Positions 11,646-22,400 of a DNA stretch of 64,000 nt are shown here, piece by piece (position 1 is the stretch's first letter; each line of letters opens with the position of its first letter). The notes below the pieces were generated by a model. It had not been told where the DNA came from and did no database searches. It saw only the letters and a list, made by a program, of their open reading frames with translations. Both the position numbers and the translations under genes were made by a program. Source of the stretch: Eutreptiella sp. 'Long Island Sound 2002' (lineage: Eukaryota > Euglenozoa > Euglenophyceae > Eutreptiales > Eutreptiaceae); assembly GCA_964036045.1 (NCBI GenBank), contig OZ038378.1, positions 168,069,975 to 168,133,974 of the forward strand, in the 5' to 3' direction.

Positions 11646-11917
11646 TGTTGGCGGCTTCGTCGGGGTCCCCCCCCGTTTTTTTGGTGTTTGTGTTTTTTTT
11701 CTTTTTTTTTTAAAAGAGAGGAAAAGTGGTGCAGGAAGCGCCAACACTACAGGCACAGGCATGGGCAGTTGGAGCAGCGGTGCAGCAGTGCTGTGTTCCT
11801 CGTCGTGGTGTGCGTTGCTGGTGTCTTCCCGGCGGTCGCGCCCCAAGGGTGCGGCTCGCGTGTCATAATGTACACGGGCGCGGGTTAGTGTGGGTCCGGC
11901 TGGTTGTCTCTTTGCGT

Positions 11918-12256
11918 CTCGGTTAAGCCTCGGGCGGGGCCCGTGGGCGTGGCTCGCAGGTCAGGTGGTTCTGGCAGGTTAGGCGGATTTGATGGCTTCG
12001 GGCGTGGGTCCCGGCGACTTCTCTGCTTCGGTGGGCGGGGTCAGGCTCGGAGGGTTAGGCGTTATCGAGTGTGGTTAGTGTCCGTCGGCGTGTGTGTTGG
12101 CGTCCAGCGGTTGCTATCTCGGTTAAGCTTCGGGTGGGGCTCGTGGGCGTGACTAGCGGGTCAGGTGGCTTTGGCGGATTTGACGGCTTCGGGCATGGGT
12201 TAGGCGCCGTCGGGCGTGGTGAGTGCCCGTCGGTGTGTGCGTTGGCGTCCAGCGGC
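11918..12256 (+). repeat. About 200-bp imperfect tandem duplication
   Basis: CTCGGTTAAGC followed by a GGGCGTG block at about 11,919 recurs at about 12,119, and GGTCAGGTGG at 11,959 recurs at 12,159, both 200 bp apart. A partial third copy begins near 12,246 (CGTCCAGCGG). It lies 3' of the minus-strand ORF at 12,616-14,886, in what would be the retroelement's 3' region. Confidence 0.7.
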
Positions 12257-12615
12257 TCCCGGTTCGTGCGGCTTCCTCTGGGTGGGGCCCGGCACGTCGC
12301 TCGGTGGCGGTGTTCGGCGGGGCCCGTGGGTGGGTCACTGCGGGGGGCGATGCTGGGTGTGGCCGTCGGGCCAGGCCGGGGCTCGGGCGGTTCGGCCGGT
12401 GGGTTGGGGCGCTGTCGCCGGCCGGTCGGGTGCCTCTGGCAGGTCTGGCCTGGTCGGGGTGGGTGCGGGCCGCGGCGGTTCGCGGTGCCTTGTGGCCGGC
12501 GGGCCGGATTGGTTCGCGGCCCGGAGTCGGGGCTTCTGGGTTCGGCGGCCTGCGGCGGTAGGCAGTGTCGTCGGCGCGTGACCCGGGCGTGGCCAAGGGA
12601 GTTACCCCCGTGGGG

Positions 12616-14886
12616 TTAGGCGGGGGCGCCGCCGGCCGGGGGGTCAGGCGCGTCATGCTGAGTGGCACGCGGGGTTCCCGGGGTGCTGCGGGTCGGGGCG
12701 GTGCCGGTGCCGCCGGTATCCGTGCGTCGGCGCTTGCGGGGTGGCGAGGGGGTGTCCGTGTGTGGGGGTGGGCTTGGGGTGATGTCCCACAGGCGCTTTC
12801 CTTCCTTCCGCGTCGCCTGGAGGGTCTCCCGCAGGCGCCTGAGGACATACGGGTGGTCCTTGGGTGCGGGGAGCTGGCGGGGGTGGACTCCTTGGGGATG
12901 GAGCGCATCGGCCAGCATGGCTTCCCATGCGTCCTGCGGCATCCATCCCCCCGCTGGCCGGAGCCGACGGTTCTCCGTCGACTCCCTGCGGGGCCGGTGG
13001 ACTAGGCCCTCGAGGGAGGGCTCCGCCCGGGCCCACTTCCGCAACTCCCACAACTGCGTGTGGGTCCAGCGCTGCCACCACGATTCGTGGGCGGGTCCGT
13101 GGCCTTGGGCGTGGGCGTGGGCGTGGGTGCGCGCGGTGGGGTCGTGGGGACTAGCTTGCGGCCCCTGGCTGGCCGTGGTGTCGAGGTGGGAGATGGCTCC
13201 CTGGGATTCCGGGTGGGACTGCGGTTCGCCGGCGGCGGGCAGCTGTTGGTGGGCAGTGCCCGCAGGCAGGGGCTGCGGCTGGGGGGGCGGCAGGTGCTGG
13301 TGGGGTACCCCGTGCGTCCGGGGCGGTGGCATGTGCTGGCCTTGGTGTTGATAGTGCGCGTGCAGGGCCCCTTGTGGGCCTATGGGGGCGTGTGGCGGCC
13401 AGAATATCGTGGGCCCGTGTTGTGGGGGCGGCAGGTGGTGCTGAGCCGTGTGGTGGTGGTGATGAGGGTGTGCCGGTTGCGTGTGGTCCCATGGCACTGG
13501 TGGGGACGGTGGCATGGGCTGGTGGTGGTGGTAGGTGTGTCCGTGGCACACGTGATGGTGTGGTGCGGTCCAGTGCGCCGCGTGGAAGCCTGCGGACCCC
13601 AGTTGTGCTGGGGCGTGGTGATGATGGAGCTGGTGGGGGTGGCTATGGTATTGGGGCACCGGGAGGCCGGGGTCCGGGGTGGCGGGGGCGTGCTGGTGCT
13701 GCTGGTGGTGCCACGTTCCGTGGCCCTGCGCGAGCGGCGGCCCCTGTGCGGTGTGGATTTGTGAGGGCGGCGGTCCCTGTGCGGTGTGCACCGGGTGGTG
13801 TTGGTGCAGGGCCGGGGTGCCGCGGTACGGCGGTGGCGGTGGGCGTTGGGGAGGGTGTTGCTGGGTGCCCTGGAAGTGGGGTGGTGCGGTGCGGCTTGGC
13901 CCGAGTCCCGGTTGGGGCACCGCGCCCTGTTGACGGGCGCGTTGGCGGGCCCCTTGGCCCGTTTTGGCCTTCTTGGCCTTGCGGGCGTCGGGGGCAGGTG
14001 ACCCCCCCTGTCCCCGTGGGGGTGACGGGGCGTTGGTGTGCCAGCGATGCGCCTCTCTGAGGCATGTCTCAAGGTCCCTGACGTAGGCGCGTTGGTCCAC
14101 GGGGTCCATCTGTGTGGCGGCGGCTTCGCTGGGGGCGGTTAGGTGGGTGTCCCGAAAGGACGTCCAGCCCTCAGGGGGCCTCAGCTGGGTGGGAGGGGGT
14201 GTGTGTGCTGGGTAGAGGAGTTCGCTGAGGGGGTAGGGTGTTCCTTTCTGCCGGCCGAAAGCGTTGTTGAACCGGCGGCAGGCGCGCCGGAGGTAGTCCG
14301 CCACCTCCTCCGGTGCCGTCTCCGCCCACGCCTCCGGTGCCGGGGTTGCTATGTGGGGGGTTGGGAGGCGTGGGTCCGGGAGGTGGAGGCCGCGGTGGTG
14401 GAGGTAGAGGGCGAGGAGGATGTGGCGGGCTGCAACGTTCAGGTTGGCCCCGCTGTGGCGTAGGGGCGGGCTGTGGGGGGGCAGGGATGTGTCGCCCGTG
14501 GCCATGGCGATGGCCCATGGGTGGTCCGCCGGGTCCGCCGCGTAATGTCCTCCCCGGTAGTCCCGGAGGGTGTCGGTGAGGGGCCCGAAGAAGCTGGGGT
14601 GGCTGGCGGGGGGGGATGCGGCCGGGGTCGCGGGTTGCGTGCGGTGGTGGGGGTTGAGTTCCCCGCAGTGGGGGCAGCGGGCGAGGCGGTGTGCGGCCCC
14701 TAGGCAGACCCAGTGGCTCGGGTTGCAGGGTAGGGCCGTCTGTGGCAGCCGTTGGCGTACGCAGAGGGGGCATGCGGTGGCCGGCGGTTGGCGGTACCTG
14801 TGGACGGATGGTGGCGTGAGGGCATGCGGGCTTGCGTTGTGCGCATGCGGGCGGGCGTGCGTGTGGTGCCTGTGGTGCTTGTGCAT
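12616..14886 (-). CDS. His/Pro-rich zinc-finger protein, probably retroelement-encoded (756 aa)
   Basis: This is an unbroken 756-codon frame. Residues 39-74 hold a Cys/His cluster (Cys39, Cys42, Cys54, His58, Cys61, His66, Cys71, Cys74) that could bind one or two zinc ions. Residues 90-300 look globular, with ordinary helix-like segments. A long His/Pro/Gln-rich stretch follows to about residue 590, then a Trp-rich segment (about 600-700, with WWQRW and LWELRKWARAE) and a basic PPRKRRRTD nuclear-localisation-type motif near the C terminus. I recognise no known family. It starts about 65 bp beyond the stop of the retroelement's RNase H-containing frame, on the same strand, so it is probably a third ORF or the gag-like ORF of an adjoining copy. 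High GC makes long open frames easy, but the mixed globular composition argues for real coding. Confidence 0.6.
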   Translation of the reverse strand: MHKHHRHHTHARPHAHNASPHALTPPSVHRYRQPPATACPLCVRQRLPQTALPCNPSHWVCLGAAHRLARCPHCGELNPHHRTQPATPAASPPASHPSFFGPLTDTLRDYRGGHYAADPADHPWAIAMATGDTSLPPHSPPLRHSGANLNVAARHILLALYLHHRGLHLPDPRLPTPHIATPAPEAWAETAPEEVADYLRRACRRFNNAFGRQKGTPYPLSELLYPAHTPPPTQLRPPEGWTSFRDTHLTAPSEAAATQMDPVDQRAYVRDLETCLREAHRWHTNAPSPPRGQGGSPAPDARKAKKAKTGQGARQRARQQGAVPQPGLGPSRTAPPHFQGTQQHPPQRPPPPPYRGTPALHQHHPVHTAQGPPPSQIHTAQGPPLAQGHGTWHHQQHQHAPATPDPGLPVPQYHSHPHQLHHHHAPAQLGSAGFHAAHWTAPHHHVCHGHTYHHHQPMPPSPPVPWDHTQPAHPHHHHHTAQHHLPPPQHGPTIFWPPHAPIGPQGALHAHYQHQGQHMPPPRTHGVPHQHLPPPQPQPLPAGTAHQQLPAAGEPQSHPESQGAISHLDTTASQGPQASPHDPTARTHAHAHAQGHGPAHESWWQRWTHTQLWELRKWARAEPSLEGLVHRPRRESTENRRLRPAGGWMPQDAWEAMLADALHPQGVHPRQLPAPKDHPYVLRRLRETLQATRKEGKRLWDITPSPPPHTDTPSPPRKRRRTDTGGTGTAPTRSTPGTPRATQHDAPDPPAGGAPA

Positions 14887-14950
14887 GTCGCGGCGGTGTT
14901 GTGTGCGGTGGATGGTGCGCGGGCTGGGTGGTAGGTCGTTGGAGGGGGCA

Positions 14951-15899
14951 TTACGGTTGGTAGAACAGGAGTTTGAGGAGCTGGGTCTGGTCTGTCGGGG
15001 GTAAGGTGGCTACGTGTTGTAGGTACATTTGGGTGCGGTACGTGAGTTGCGTGGCCGCTTTGGTGACGGCCGTCCGTTGCATGTGTGCTGCCGTGGCCTG
15101 GGGGTCGTCCGCGTGGGTGCGCAGCAGGGTTTATACGGCGGAGGAGACGAGCCCCCTGCGGACCGCCTTGAGCACCTCCGCTTGCCAGAGGATGGTGGTG
15201 AGTTTTTGAGCCGTCGGGGACCGCGTCGGCCATCGGGCGTGCTGTGTGATGGTGTGGGCTGGGTTCCAGTCGGTGAGGGTGTCGAGCCCCCGGTACAGGG
15301 GCAGGTCTTGAAGTGGTCCCAGGTCTCGTCCTCTGTGTGGTCGCAGATGCACTTGGTGTACCCTGCGGGGATGGGGATGGAGCGGCGTGTGTACCATCGG
15401 TAGTGTCGGGTGAGGTGTGGTAGCTGCTCGAGGGCGAGTTGGAGCCGGGGTTTTTGCAGGTGTGCTGGGAGGCTATCCGGGCGCAAGGCCGCGTAGTAGA
15501 GGGGGGTACGGACGGATTCCTCGAGGCGTTGTAGGAGCTCGGTGTTCGCCGGGTGGCCTAGTGTGGTGGCGAGTTGTTGGATTGGTGTGGGGTAGTGATA
15601 TTGTTTGTCTCTGTCCGTGTACGGCGTGTCCTCGGGTACCCAGTGCGGGGGCTGTGTCTCCGAGGGTATCGGGGGCAGGTGCTGTAGGTTGCTGTGGTGT
15701 GTGGTGTCCAGTCGTACGTGTTCGAGCTCCGGGGCGTGGTTTGTGTTCCGGTGTTTGGCATGTGTGTCCGCGCGTCCATTGCCGTACGTGTAGCGGTGGG
15801 ACTCTTGTTTGACGATGTGCAGGGCACCCTGGGGGTGCATGCCTCTGAAGGCCATCCATAGATAGCCCCAATGCCTGTGTGGTGAGGCTGGATTCGAGC
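14951..15899 (-). pseudogene. Non-LTR retrotransposon ORF2, C-terminal part (end of RNase H plus Cys/His finger)
   Basis: The longest frame (15,855-15,010) begins with the last part of an RNase H domain: a KQESH segment, then GNGRAD with the final catalytic Asp at 15,766-15,768. It continues to a finger with spacing C-x-C-x9-H-x3-C-x-C at residues 169-187 of that frame, typical of LINE ORF2 C termini after RNase H. The homology then switches frame and ends at a stop at 14,951-14,953. An in-frame stop near 15,133 and frameshifts near 15,860 and 15,300 show decay. The 5' edge at 15,899 is the junction with the satellite-bearing insert; the rest of the RNase H domain lies at 55.5-55.8 kb. Confidence 0.8.
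15891..15899 (+). repeat. Left 9-bp target-site duplication
   Basis: GATTCGAGC at this position is repeated exactly at 55,520-55,528. Left of this copy lies the C-terminal half of RNase H; right of the other copy lies the N-terminal half. Removing everything between the copies restores the expected domain order and spacing. Confidence 0.85.
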
Positions 15900-15940
15900 C
15901 AGAGCAGTCCTTAACGCAAAAAAAAAAAAATCCCGTCCGG
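15900..15940 (+). repeat. Left terminal sequence of the insert
   Basis: This end contains GTCCTTAACGC, 13 A (15,918-15,930) and TCCCGTCCGG. The same order, GTCCTTAAC, 12 A and TCTCGTCCCG, appears in direct orientation at 55,476-55,506 near the right end. The GTCCTTA core also matches the extreme right end in inverted orientation. Confidence 0.75.
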
Positions 15941-16204
15941 TACGGGGTAATTTCAAAAGAGCCCGCGGACAGTACATGTCTTCACCCCGGTGTTCCCAAT
16001 TGTTCAACCATGAGTCCCTAGCCCCAAATCGGTCTCAGCACATAACCATATGATCCTTGCCCCACATGTGTTGCATGACCCTACCTCACACCCTGCACAA
16101 TTCAACATGAAGAAGAGCAATACTTTTTTTGAATCAAATATAGTGATGCAGCGTTCGACCACCCAAATGTTCCATCGCCGGTGGCACAGCTGGAAACAAA
16201 CTCC
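15941..16204. other. Unique DNA between the left end and the SAP ORF
   Basis: About 260 bp, less GC-rich than the retroelement around the insert. It follows the stop codon of the SAP ORF, so it may be a captured 3' untranslated region. No other motif is seen. Confidence 0.4.
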
Positions 16205-16495
16205 CTATTGCTGGTACAACCTGTGGAAGTGCACCCTGACACGCTCCATAAGCTCACCCTTCCCCCCTCTCACACTCAAACCATGCTTCCTACAAATGGC
16301 CTGAAACTCAACCTTAGTCCACTCATGCAACCTCCCCCTCTCTATTGCACTCAACACCGCCTCATCCACATCATACCGAAACACCAACTGCGTGCCAGGG
16401 TTAGAAGAGGTGGAGGGGACAGCTGAGGGGTTAGGAAGGTCAGAAGAGGAGCTACTTGCAACGGGCAAAATCAGAAGTGGCCCACAAGTGGGCAA
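16205..16495 (-). CDS. SAP-domain protein fragment (C-terminal, 96 codons)
   Basis: SAP domains bind AT-rich or scaffold-attachment DNA as a helix-extended loop-helix. Residues 60-90 show the pattern: a first helix ending in ICRKHGLSV, the Gly-Gly-Lys-Gly turn (77-80) and a second helix ELMERVRVHF. Upstream are a Ser/Pro-rich linker (14-34) and a short helix (45-57). The frame ends at a natural stop at 16,205. The first ten codons are read from the first satellite unit, so the listed Met is unlikely to be the true start; either an exon begins near 16,450 or the array has replaced the 5' part. It is the only protein-like sequence inside the insert and looks like a captured host gene fragment. 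Confidence 0.55.
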   Translation of the reverse strand: MPTCGPLLILPVASSSSSDLPNPSAVPSTSSNPGTQLVFRYDVDEAVLSAIERGRLHEWTKVEFQAICRKHGLSVRGGKGELMERVRVHFHRLYQQ

Positions 16496-19400
16496 ATTGG
16501 CTACCTCACCCCTGCCGTATCGGGGAGCCCCACCGCCTCAGAGCGGGGGGCAAAATCAGAAGTGGCCCACAAGTGGGCAAATTGGCTACCTCACCCCTGC
16601 CGTATCGGGGAGCCCCACCGCTTCAGAGCGGGGGGCAAAATCAGAAGTGGCCCACGAGTGGGCAAATTGGCTACCTCACCCCTGCCGTATCGGGGAGCCC
16701 CACCGCCTCAGAGCGGGGGGCAAAATCAGAAGTGGCCCACAAGTGGGCAAATTGGCTACCTCACCCCTGCCGTATCGGGGAGCCCCACCGCCTCAGAGCG
16801 GGGGGCAAAATCAGAAGTGGCCCACAAGTGGGCAAATTGGCTACCTCACCCCTGACGTATCGGGGAGCCCCACCGCTTCAGAGCGGGGGGCAAAATCAGA
16901 AGTGGCCCACAAGTGGGCAAATTGGCTACCTCACCCCTGCCGTATCGGGGAGCCCCACCGCCTCAGAGCGGGGGGCAAAATCAGAAGTGGCCCACAAGTG
17001 GGCAAATTGGCTACCTCACCCCTGCCGTATCGGGGAGCCCCACCGCCTCAGAGCGGGGGGCAAAATCAGAAGTGGCCCACAAGTGGGCAAATTGGCTACC
17101 TCACCCCTGCCGTATCGGGGAGCCCCACCGCCTCAGAGCGGGGGGCAAAATCAGAAGTGGCCCACAAGTGGGCAAATTGGCTACCTCACCCCTGCCGTAT
17201 CGGGGAGCCCCACCGCCTCAGAGCGGGGGGCAAAATCAGAAGTGGCCCACAAGTGGGCAAATTGGCTACCTCACCCCTGCCGTATCGGGGAGCCCCACCG
17301 CCTCAGAGCGGGGGGCAAAATCAGAAGTGGCCCACAAGTGGGCAAATTGGCTACCTCACCCCTGCCGTATCGGGGAGCCCCACCGCTTCAGAGCGGGGGG
17401 CAAAATCAGAAGTGGCCCACAAGTGGGCAAATTGGCTACCTCATCCCTGCCGTATCGGGGAGCCCCACCGCCTCAGAGCGGGGGGCAAAATCAGAAGAGG
17501 CCCACAAGTGGGCAAATTGGCTACCTCACCCCTGCCGTATCGGGGAGCCCCACCGCTTCAGAGCGGGGGGCAAAATCAGAAGTGGCCCACAAGTGGGCAA
17601 ATTGGCTACCTCACCCCTGCCGTATCGGGGAGCCCCACCGCCTCAGAGCGGGGGGCAAAATCAGAAGTGGCCCACAAGTGGGCAAATTGGCTACCTCACC
17701 CCTGCCGTATCGGGGAGCCCCACCGCCTCAGAGCGGGGGGCAAAATCAGAAGTGGCCCACAAGTGGGCAAATTGGCTACCTCACCCCTGCCGTATCGGGG
17801 AGCCCCACCGCCTCAGAGCGGGGGGCAAAATCAGAAGTGGCCCACAAGTGGGCAAATTGGCTACCTCACCCCTGCCGTATCGGGGAGCCCCACCGCTTCA
17901 GAGCGGGGGGCAAAATCAGAAGTGGTCCACGAGTGGGCAAATTGGCTACCTCACCCCTGCCGTATCGGGGAGCCCCACCGCCTCAGAGCGGGGGGCAAAA
18001 TCAGAAGTGGCCCACAAGTGGGCAAATTGGCTACCTCACCCCTGCCGTATCGGGGAGCCCCACCGCCTCAGAGCGGGGGGCAAAATCAGAAGTGGCCCAC
18101 AAGTGGGCAAATTGGCTACCTCACCCCTGCCGTATCGGGGAGCCCCACCGCTTCAGAGCGGGGGGCAAAATCAGAAGTGGTCCACAAGTGGGCAAATTGG
18201 CTACCTCACCCCTGCCGTATCGGGGAGCCCCACCGCCTCAGAGCGGGGGGCAAAATCAGAAGTGGTCCACAAGTGGGCAAATTGGCTACCTCACCCCTGC
18301 CGTATCGGGGAGCCCCACCGCCTCAGAGCGGGGGGCAAAATCAGAAGTGGCCCACAAGTGGGCAAATTGGCTACCTCACCCCTGCCGTATCGGCGAGCCC
18401 CACCGCCTCAGAGCGGGGGGCAAAATCAGAAGTGGCCCACAAGTGGGCAAATTGGCTACCTCACCCCTGCCGAATCGGGGAGCCCCACCGCTTCAGAGCG
18501 GGGGGCAAAATCAGAAGTGGTCCACAAGTGGGCAAATTGGCTACCTCACCCCTACCTCACCCCTGCCGTATCGGGGAGCCCCACCGCCTCAGAGCGGGGG
18601 GCAAAATCAGAAGTGGCCCACAAGTGGGCAAATTGGCTACCTCACCCCTGCCGTATCGGGGAGCCCCACCGCCTTAGAGCGGGGGGCAAAATCAGAAGTG
18701 GCCCACAAGTGGGCAAATTGGCTACCTCACCCCTGCCGTATCGGGGAGCCCCACCGCCTCAGAGCGGGGGGCAAAATCAGAAGTGGCCCACAAGTGGGCA
18801 AATTGGCTACCTCACCCCTGCCATATCGGGGAGCCCCACCGCCTCAGAGCGGGGGGCAAAATCAGAAGTGGCCCACAAGTGGGCAAATTGGCTACCTCAC
18901 CCCTGACGTATCGGGGAGCCCCACCGCCTCAGAGCGGGGGGCAAAATCAGAAGTGGCCCACAAGTGGGCAAATTGGCTACCTCACCCCTGCCGTATCGGG
19001 GAGCCCCACCGCCTCAGAGCGGGGGGCAAAATCAGAAGTGGCCCACAAGTGGGCAAATTGGCTACCTCACCCCTGCCGTATCGGGAAGCCGCACCGCCTC
19101 AGAGCCGGGGGCAAAATCAGAAGTGGCCCACAAGTGGGCAAATTGGCTACCTCACCCCTGCCGTATCGGGGAGCCGCACCGCCTCAGAGCGGGGGGCAAA
19201 ATCAGAAGTGGCCCACAAGTGGGCAAATTGGCTACCTCACCCCTGACGTATCGGGGAGCCCCACCGCCTCAGAGCGGGGGGCAAATTCAGAAGTGGCCCA
19301 CAAGTGGGCAAATTGGCTACCTCACCCCTGCCGTATCGGGGAGCCGCACCGCCTCAGAGCGGGGGGCAAAAATAGAAGTGGCCCACAAGTGGGCAAATTG

Positions 19401-22400
19401 GCTACCTCACCCCTGCCGTATCGGGGAGCCCCACCGCTTCGGAGCGGGGGGCAAAATCAGAAGTGGCCCACAAGTGGGCAAATTGGCTACCTCACCCCTG
19501 CCGTATCGGGGAGCCCCACCGCCTCAGAGCGGGGGGCAAAATCAGAAGTGGCCCACAAGTGGGCAAATTGGCTACCTCACCCCTGCCGTATCAGAGAGCC
19601 CCACCGCCTCAGAGCGGGGGGCAAAATCAGAAGTGGCCCACAAGTGGGCAAATTGGCTACCTCACCCCTGCCGTATCGGGGAGCCCCACCGCTTCAAAGC
19701 GGGGGGCAAAATCAGAAGTGGCCCACAAGTGGGCAAATTGGCTACCTCACCCCTGCCGTATCGGGGAGCCCCACCGCCTCAAAGCGGGGGGCAAAATCAG
19801 AAGTGGCCCACAAGTGGGCAAATTGGCTACCTCACCCCTGCCGTATCGGGGAGCCCCACCGCCTCAGAGCGGGGGGCAAAATCAGAAGTGGCCCACAAGT
19901 GGGCAAATTGGCTACCTCACCCCTGCCGTATCGGGGAGCCCCACCGCCTCAGAGCGGGGGGCAAAATCAGAAGTGGCCCACAAGTGGGCAAATTGGCTAC
20001 CTCACCCCTGCTGTATCGGGGAGCCCCACCGCCTCAGAGCGGGGGGCAAAATCAGAAGTGGCCCACAAGTGGGCAAATTGGCTACCTCACCCCTGCCGTA
20101 TCGGGGAGCCGCACCGCCTCAGAGCGGGGGGCAAAAATAGAAGTGGCCCACAAGTGGGCAAATTGGCTACCTCACCCCTGCCGTATCGGGGAGCCCCACC
20201 GCCTCAGAGCGGGGGGCAAAATCAGAAGTGGCCCACAAGTGGGCAAATTGGCTACCTCACCCCTGCCGTATCGGGGAGCCCCACCGCTTCAGAGCGGGGG
20301 GCAAAATCAGAAGTGGCCCACAAGTGGGCAAATTGGCTACCTCACCCCTGCCGTATCGGGGAGCCGCACCGCCTCAGAGCGGGGGGCAAAAATAGAAGTG
20401 GCCCACAAGTGGGCAAATTGGCTACCTCACCCCTGCCGTATCGGGGAGCCCCACCGCTTCGGAGCGGGGGGCAAAATCAGAAGTGGCCCACAAGTGGGCA
20501 AATTGGCTACCTCACCCCTGCCGTATCGGGGAGCCCCACCGCTTCGGAGCGGGGGGCAAAATCAGAAGTGGCCCACAAGTGGGCAAATTGGCTACCTCAC
20601 CCCTGCCGTATCGGGGAGCCGCACCGCCTCAGAGCGGGGGGCAAATTCAGAAGTGGCCCACAAGTGGGCAAATTGGCTACCTCACCCCTGCCGTATCGGG
20701 GAGCCGCACCGCCTCAGAGCGGGGGGCAAAAATAGAAGTGGCCCACAAGTGGGCAAATTGGCTACCTCACCCCTGCCGTATCGGGGAGCCCCACCGCTTC
20801 GGAGCGGGGGGCAAAATCAGAAGTGGCCCACAAGTGGGCAAATTGGCTACCTCACCCCTGCCGTATCGGGGAGCCCCACCGCCTCAGAGCGGGGGGCAAA
20901 ATCAGAAGTGGCCCACAAGTGGGCAAATTGGCTACCTCACCCCTGCCGTATCAGAGAGCCCCACCGCCTCAGAGCGGGGGGCAAAATCAGAAGTGGCCCA
21001 CAAGTGGGCAAATTGGCTACCTCACCCCTGCCGTATCGGGGAGCCCCACCGCTTCAAAGCGGGGGGCAAAATCAGAAGTGGCCCACAAGTGGGCAAATTG
21101 GCTACCTCACCCCTGCCGTATCGGGGAGCCCCACCGCCTCAAAGCGGGGGGCAAAATCAGAAGTGGCCCACAAGTGGGCAAATTGGCTACCTCACCCCTG
21201 CCGTATCGGGGAGCCCCACCGCCTCAGAGCGGGGGGCAAAATCAGAAGTGGCCCACAAGTGGGCAAATTGGCTACCTCACCCCTGCCGTATCGGGGAGCC
21301 CCACCGCCTCAGAGCGGGGGGCAAAATCAGAAGTGGCCCACAAGTGGGCAAATTGGCTACCTCACCCCTGCTGTATCGGGGAGCCCCACCGCCTCAGAGC
21401 GGGGGGCAAAATCAGAAGTGGCCCACAAGTGGGCAAATTGGCTACCTCACCCCTGCCGTATCGGGGAGCCGCACCGCCTCAGAGCGGGGGGCAAAAATAG
21501 AAGTGGCCCACAAGTGGGCAAATTGGCTACCTCACCCCTGCCGTATCGGGGAGCCCCACCGCCTCAGAGCGGGGGGCAAAATCAGAAGTGGCCCACAAGT
21601 GGGCAAATTGGCTACCTCACCCCTGCCGTATCGGGGAGCCCCACCGCTTCAGAGCGGGGGGCAAAATCAGAAGTGGCCCACAAGTGGGTAAATTGGCTAC
21701 CTCACCCCTGCCGTATCGGGGAGCCCCACCGCCTCAGAGCGGGGGGCAAAATCAGAAGTGGCCCACAAGTGGGCAAATTGGCTACCTCACCCCTGCCGTA
21801 TCGGGGAGCCCCACCGCCTCAGAGCGGGGGGCAAAATCAGAAGTGGCCCACAAGTGGGCAAATTGGCTACCTCACCCCTGCCGTATCGGGGAGCCCCACC
21901 GCCTCAGAGCGGGGGGCAAAATCAGAAGTGGCCCACAAGTGGGCAAATTGGCTACCTCACCCCTGCCGTATCGGGGAGCCCCACCGCCTCAGAGCGGGGG
22001 GCAAAATCAGAAGTGGCCCACAAGTGGGCAAATTGGCTACCTCACCCCTGCCGTATCAGGGAGCCCCACCGCTTCAGAGCGGGGGGCAAAATCAGAAGTG
22101 GCCCACAAGTGGGCAAATTGGCTACCTCACCCCTGCCGTATCGGGGAGCCCCACCGCCTCAGAGCGGGGGGCAAAATCAGAAGAGGCCCACAAGTGGGCA
22201 AATTGGCTACCTCACCCCTGCCGTATCGGGGAGCCCCACCGCCTCAGAGCGGGGGGCAAAATCAGAAGTGGCCCACAAGTGGGCAAATTGGCTACCTCAC
22301 CCCTGCCGTATCGGGGAGCCCCACCGCCTCAGAGCGGGGGGCAAAATCAGAAGTGGCCCACAAGTGGGCAAATTGGCTACCTCACCCCTGCCGTATCGGG

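Noticed and set aside
11110-12619. Plus-strand frames around 11.1-12.6 kb, including a 268-codon one
   Set aside because: They overlap tandem duplications and G-rich sequence with no recognisable protein features; the convincing coding signal in this part is on the minus strand at 12.6-14.9 kb.
15881-15930. tRNA-derived SINE (GGATTCGAGCC resembles a polymerase III B box and an A tail follows)
   Set aside because: The B-box-like bases are part of the RNase H coding sequence and form the 9-bp duplication also present at 55,520. The A tract belongs to the insert's end. No A box at proper distance.
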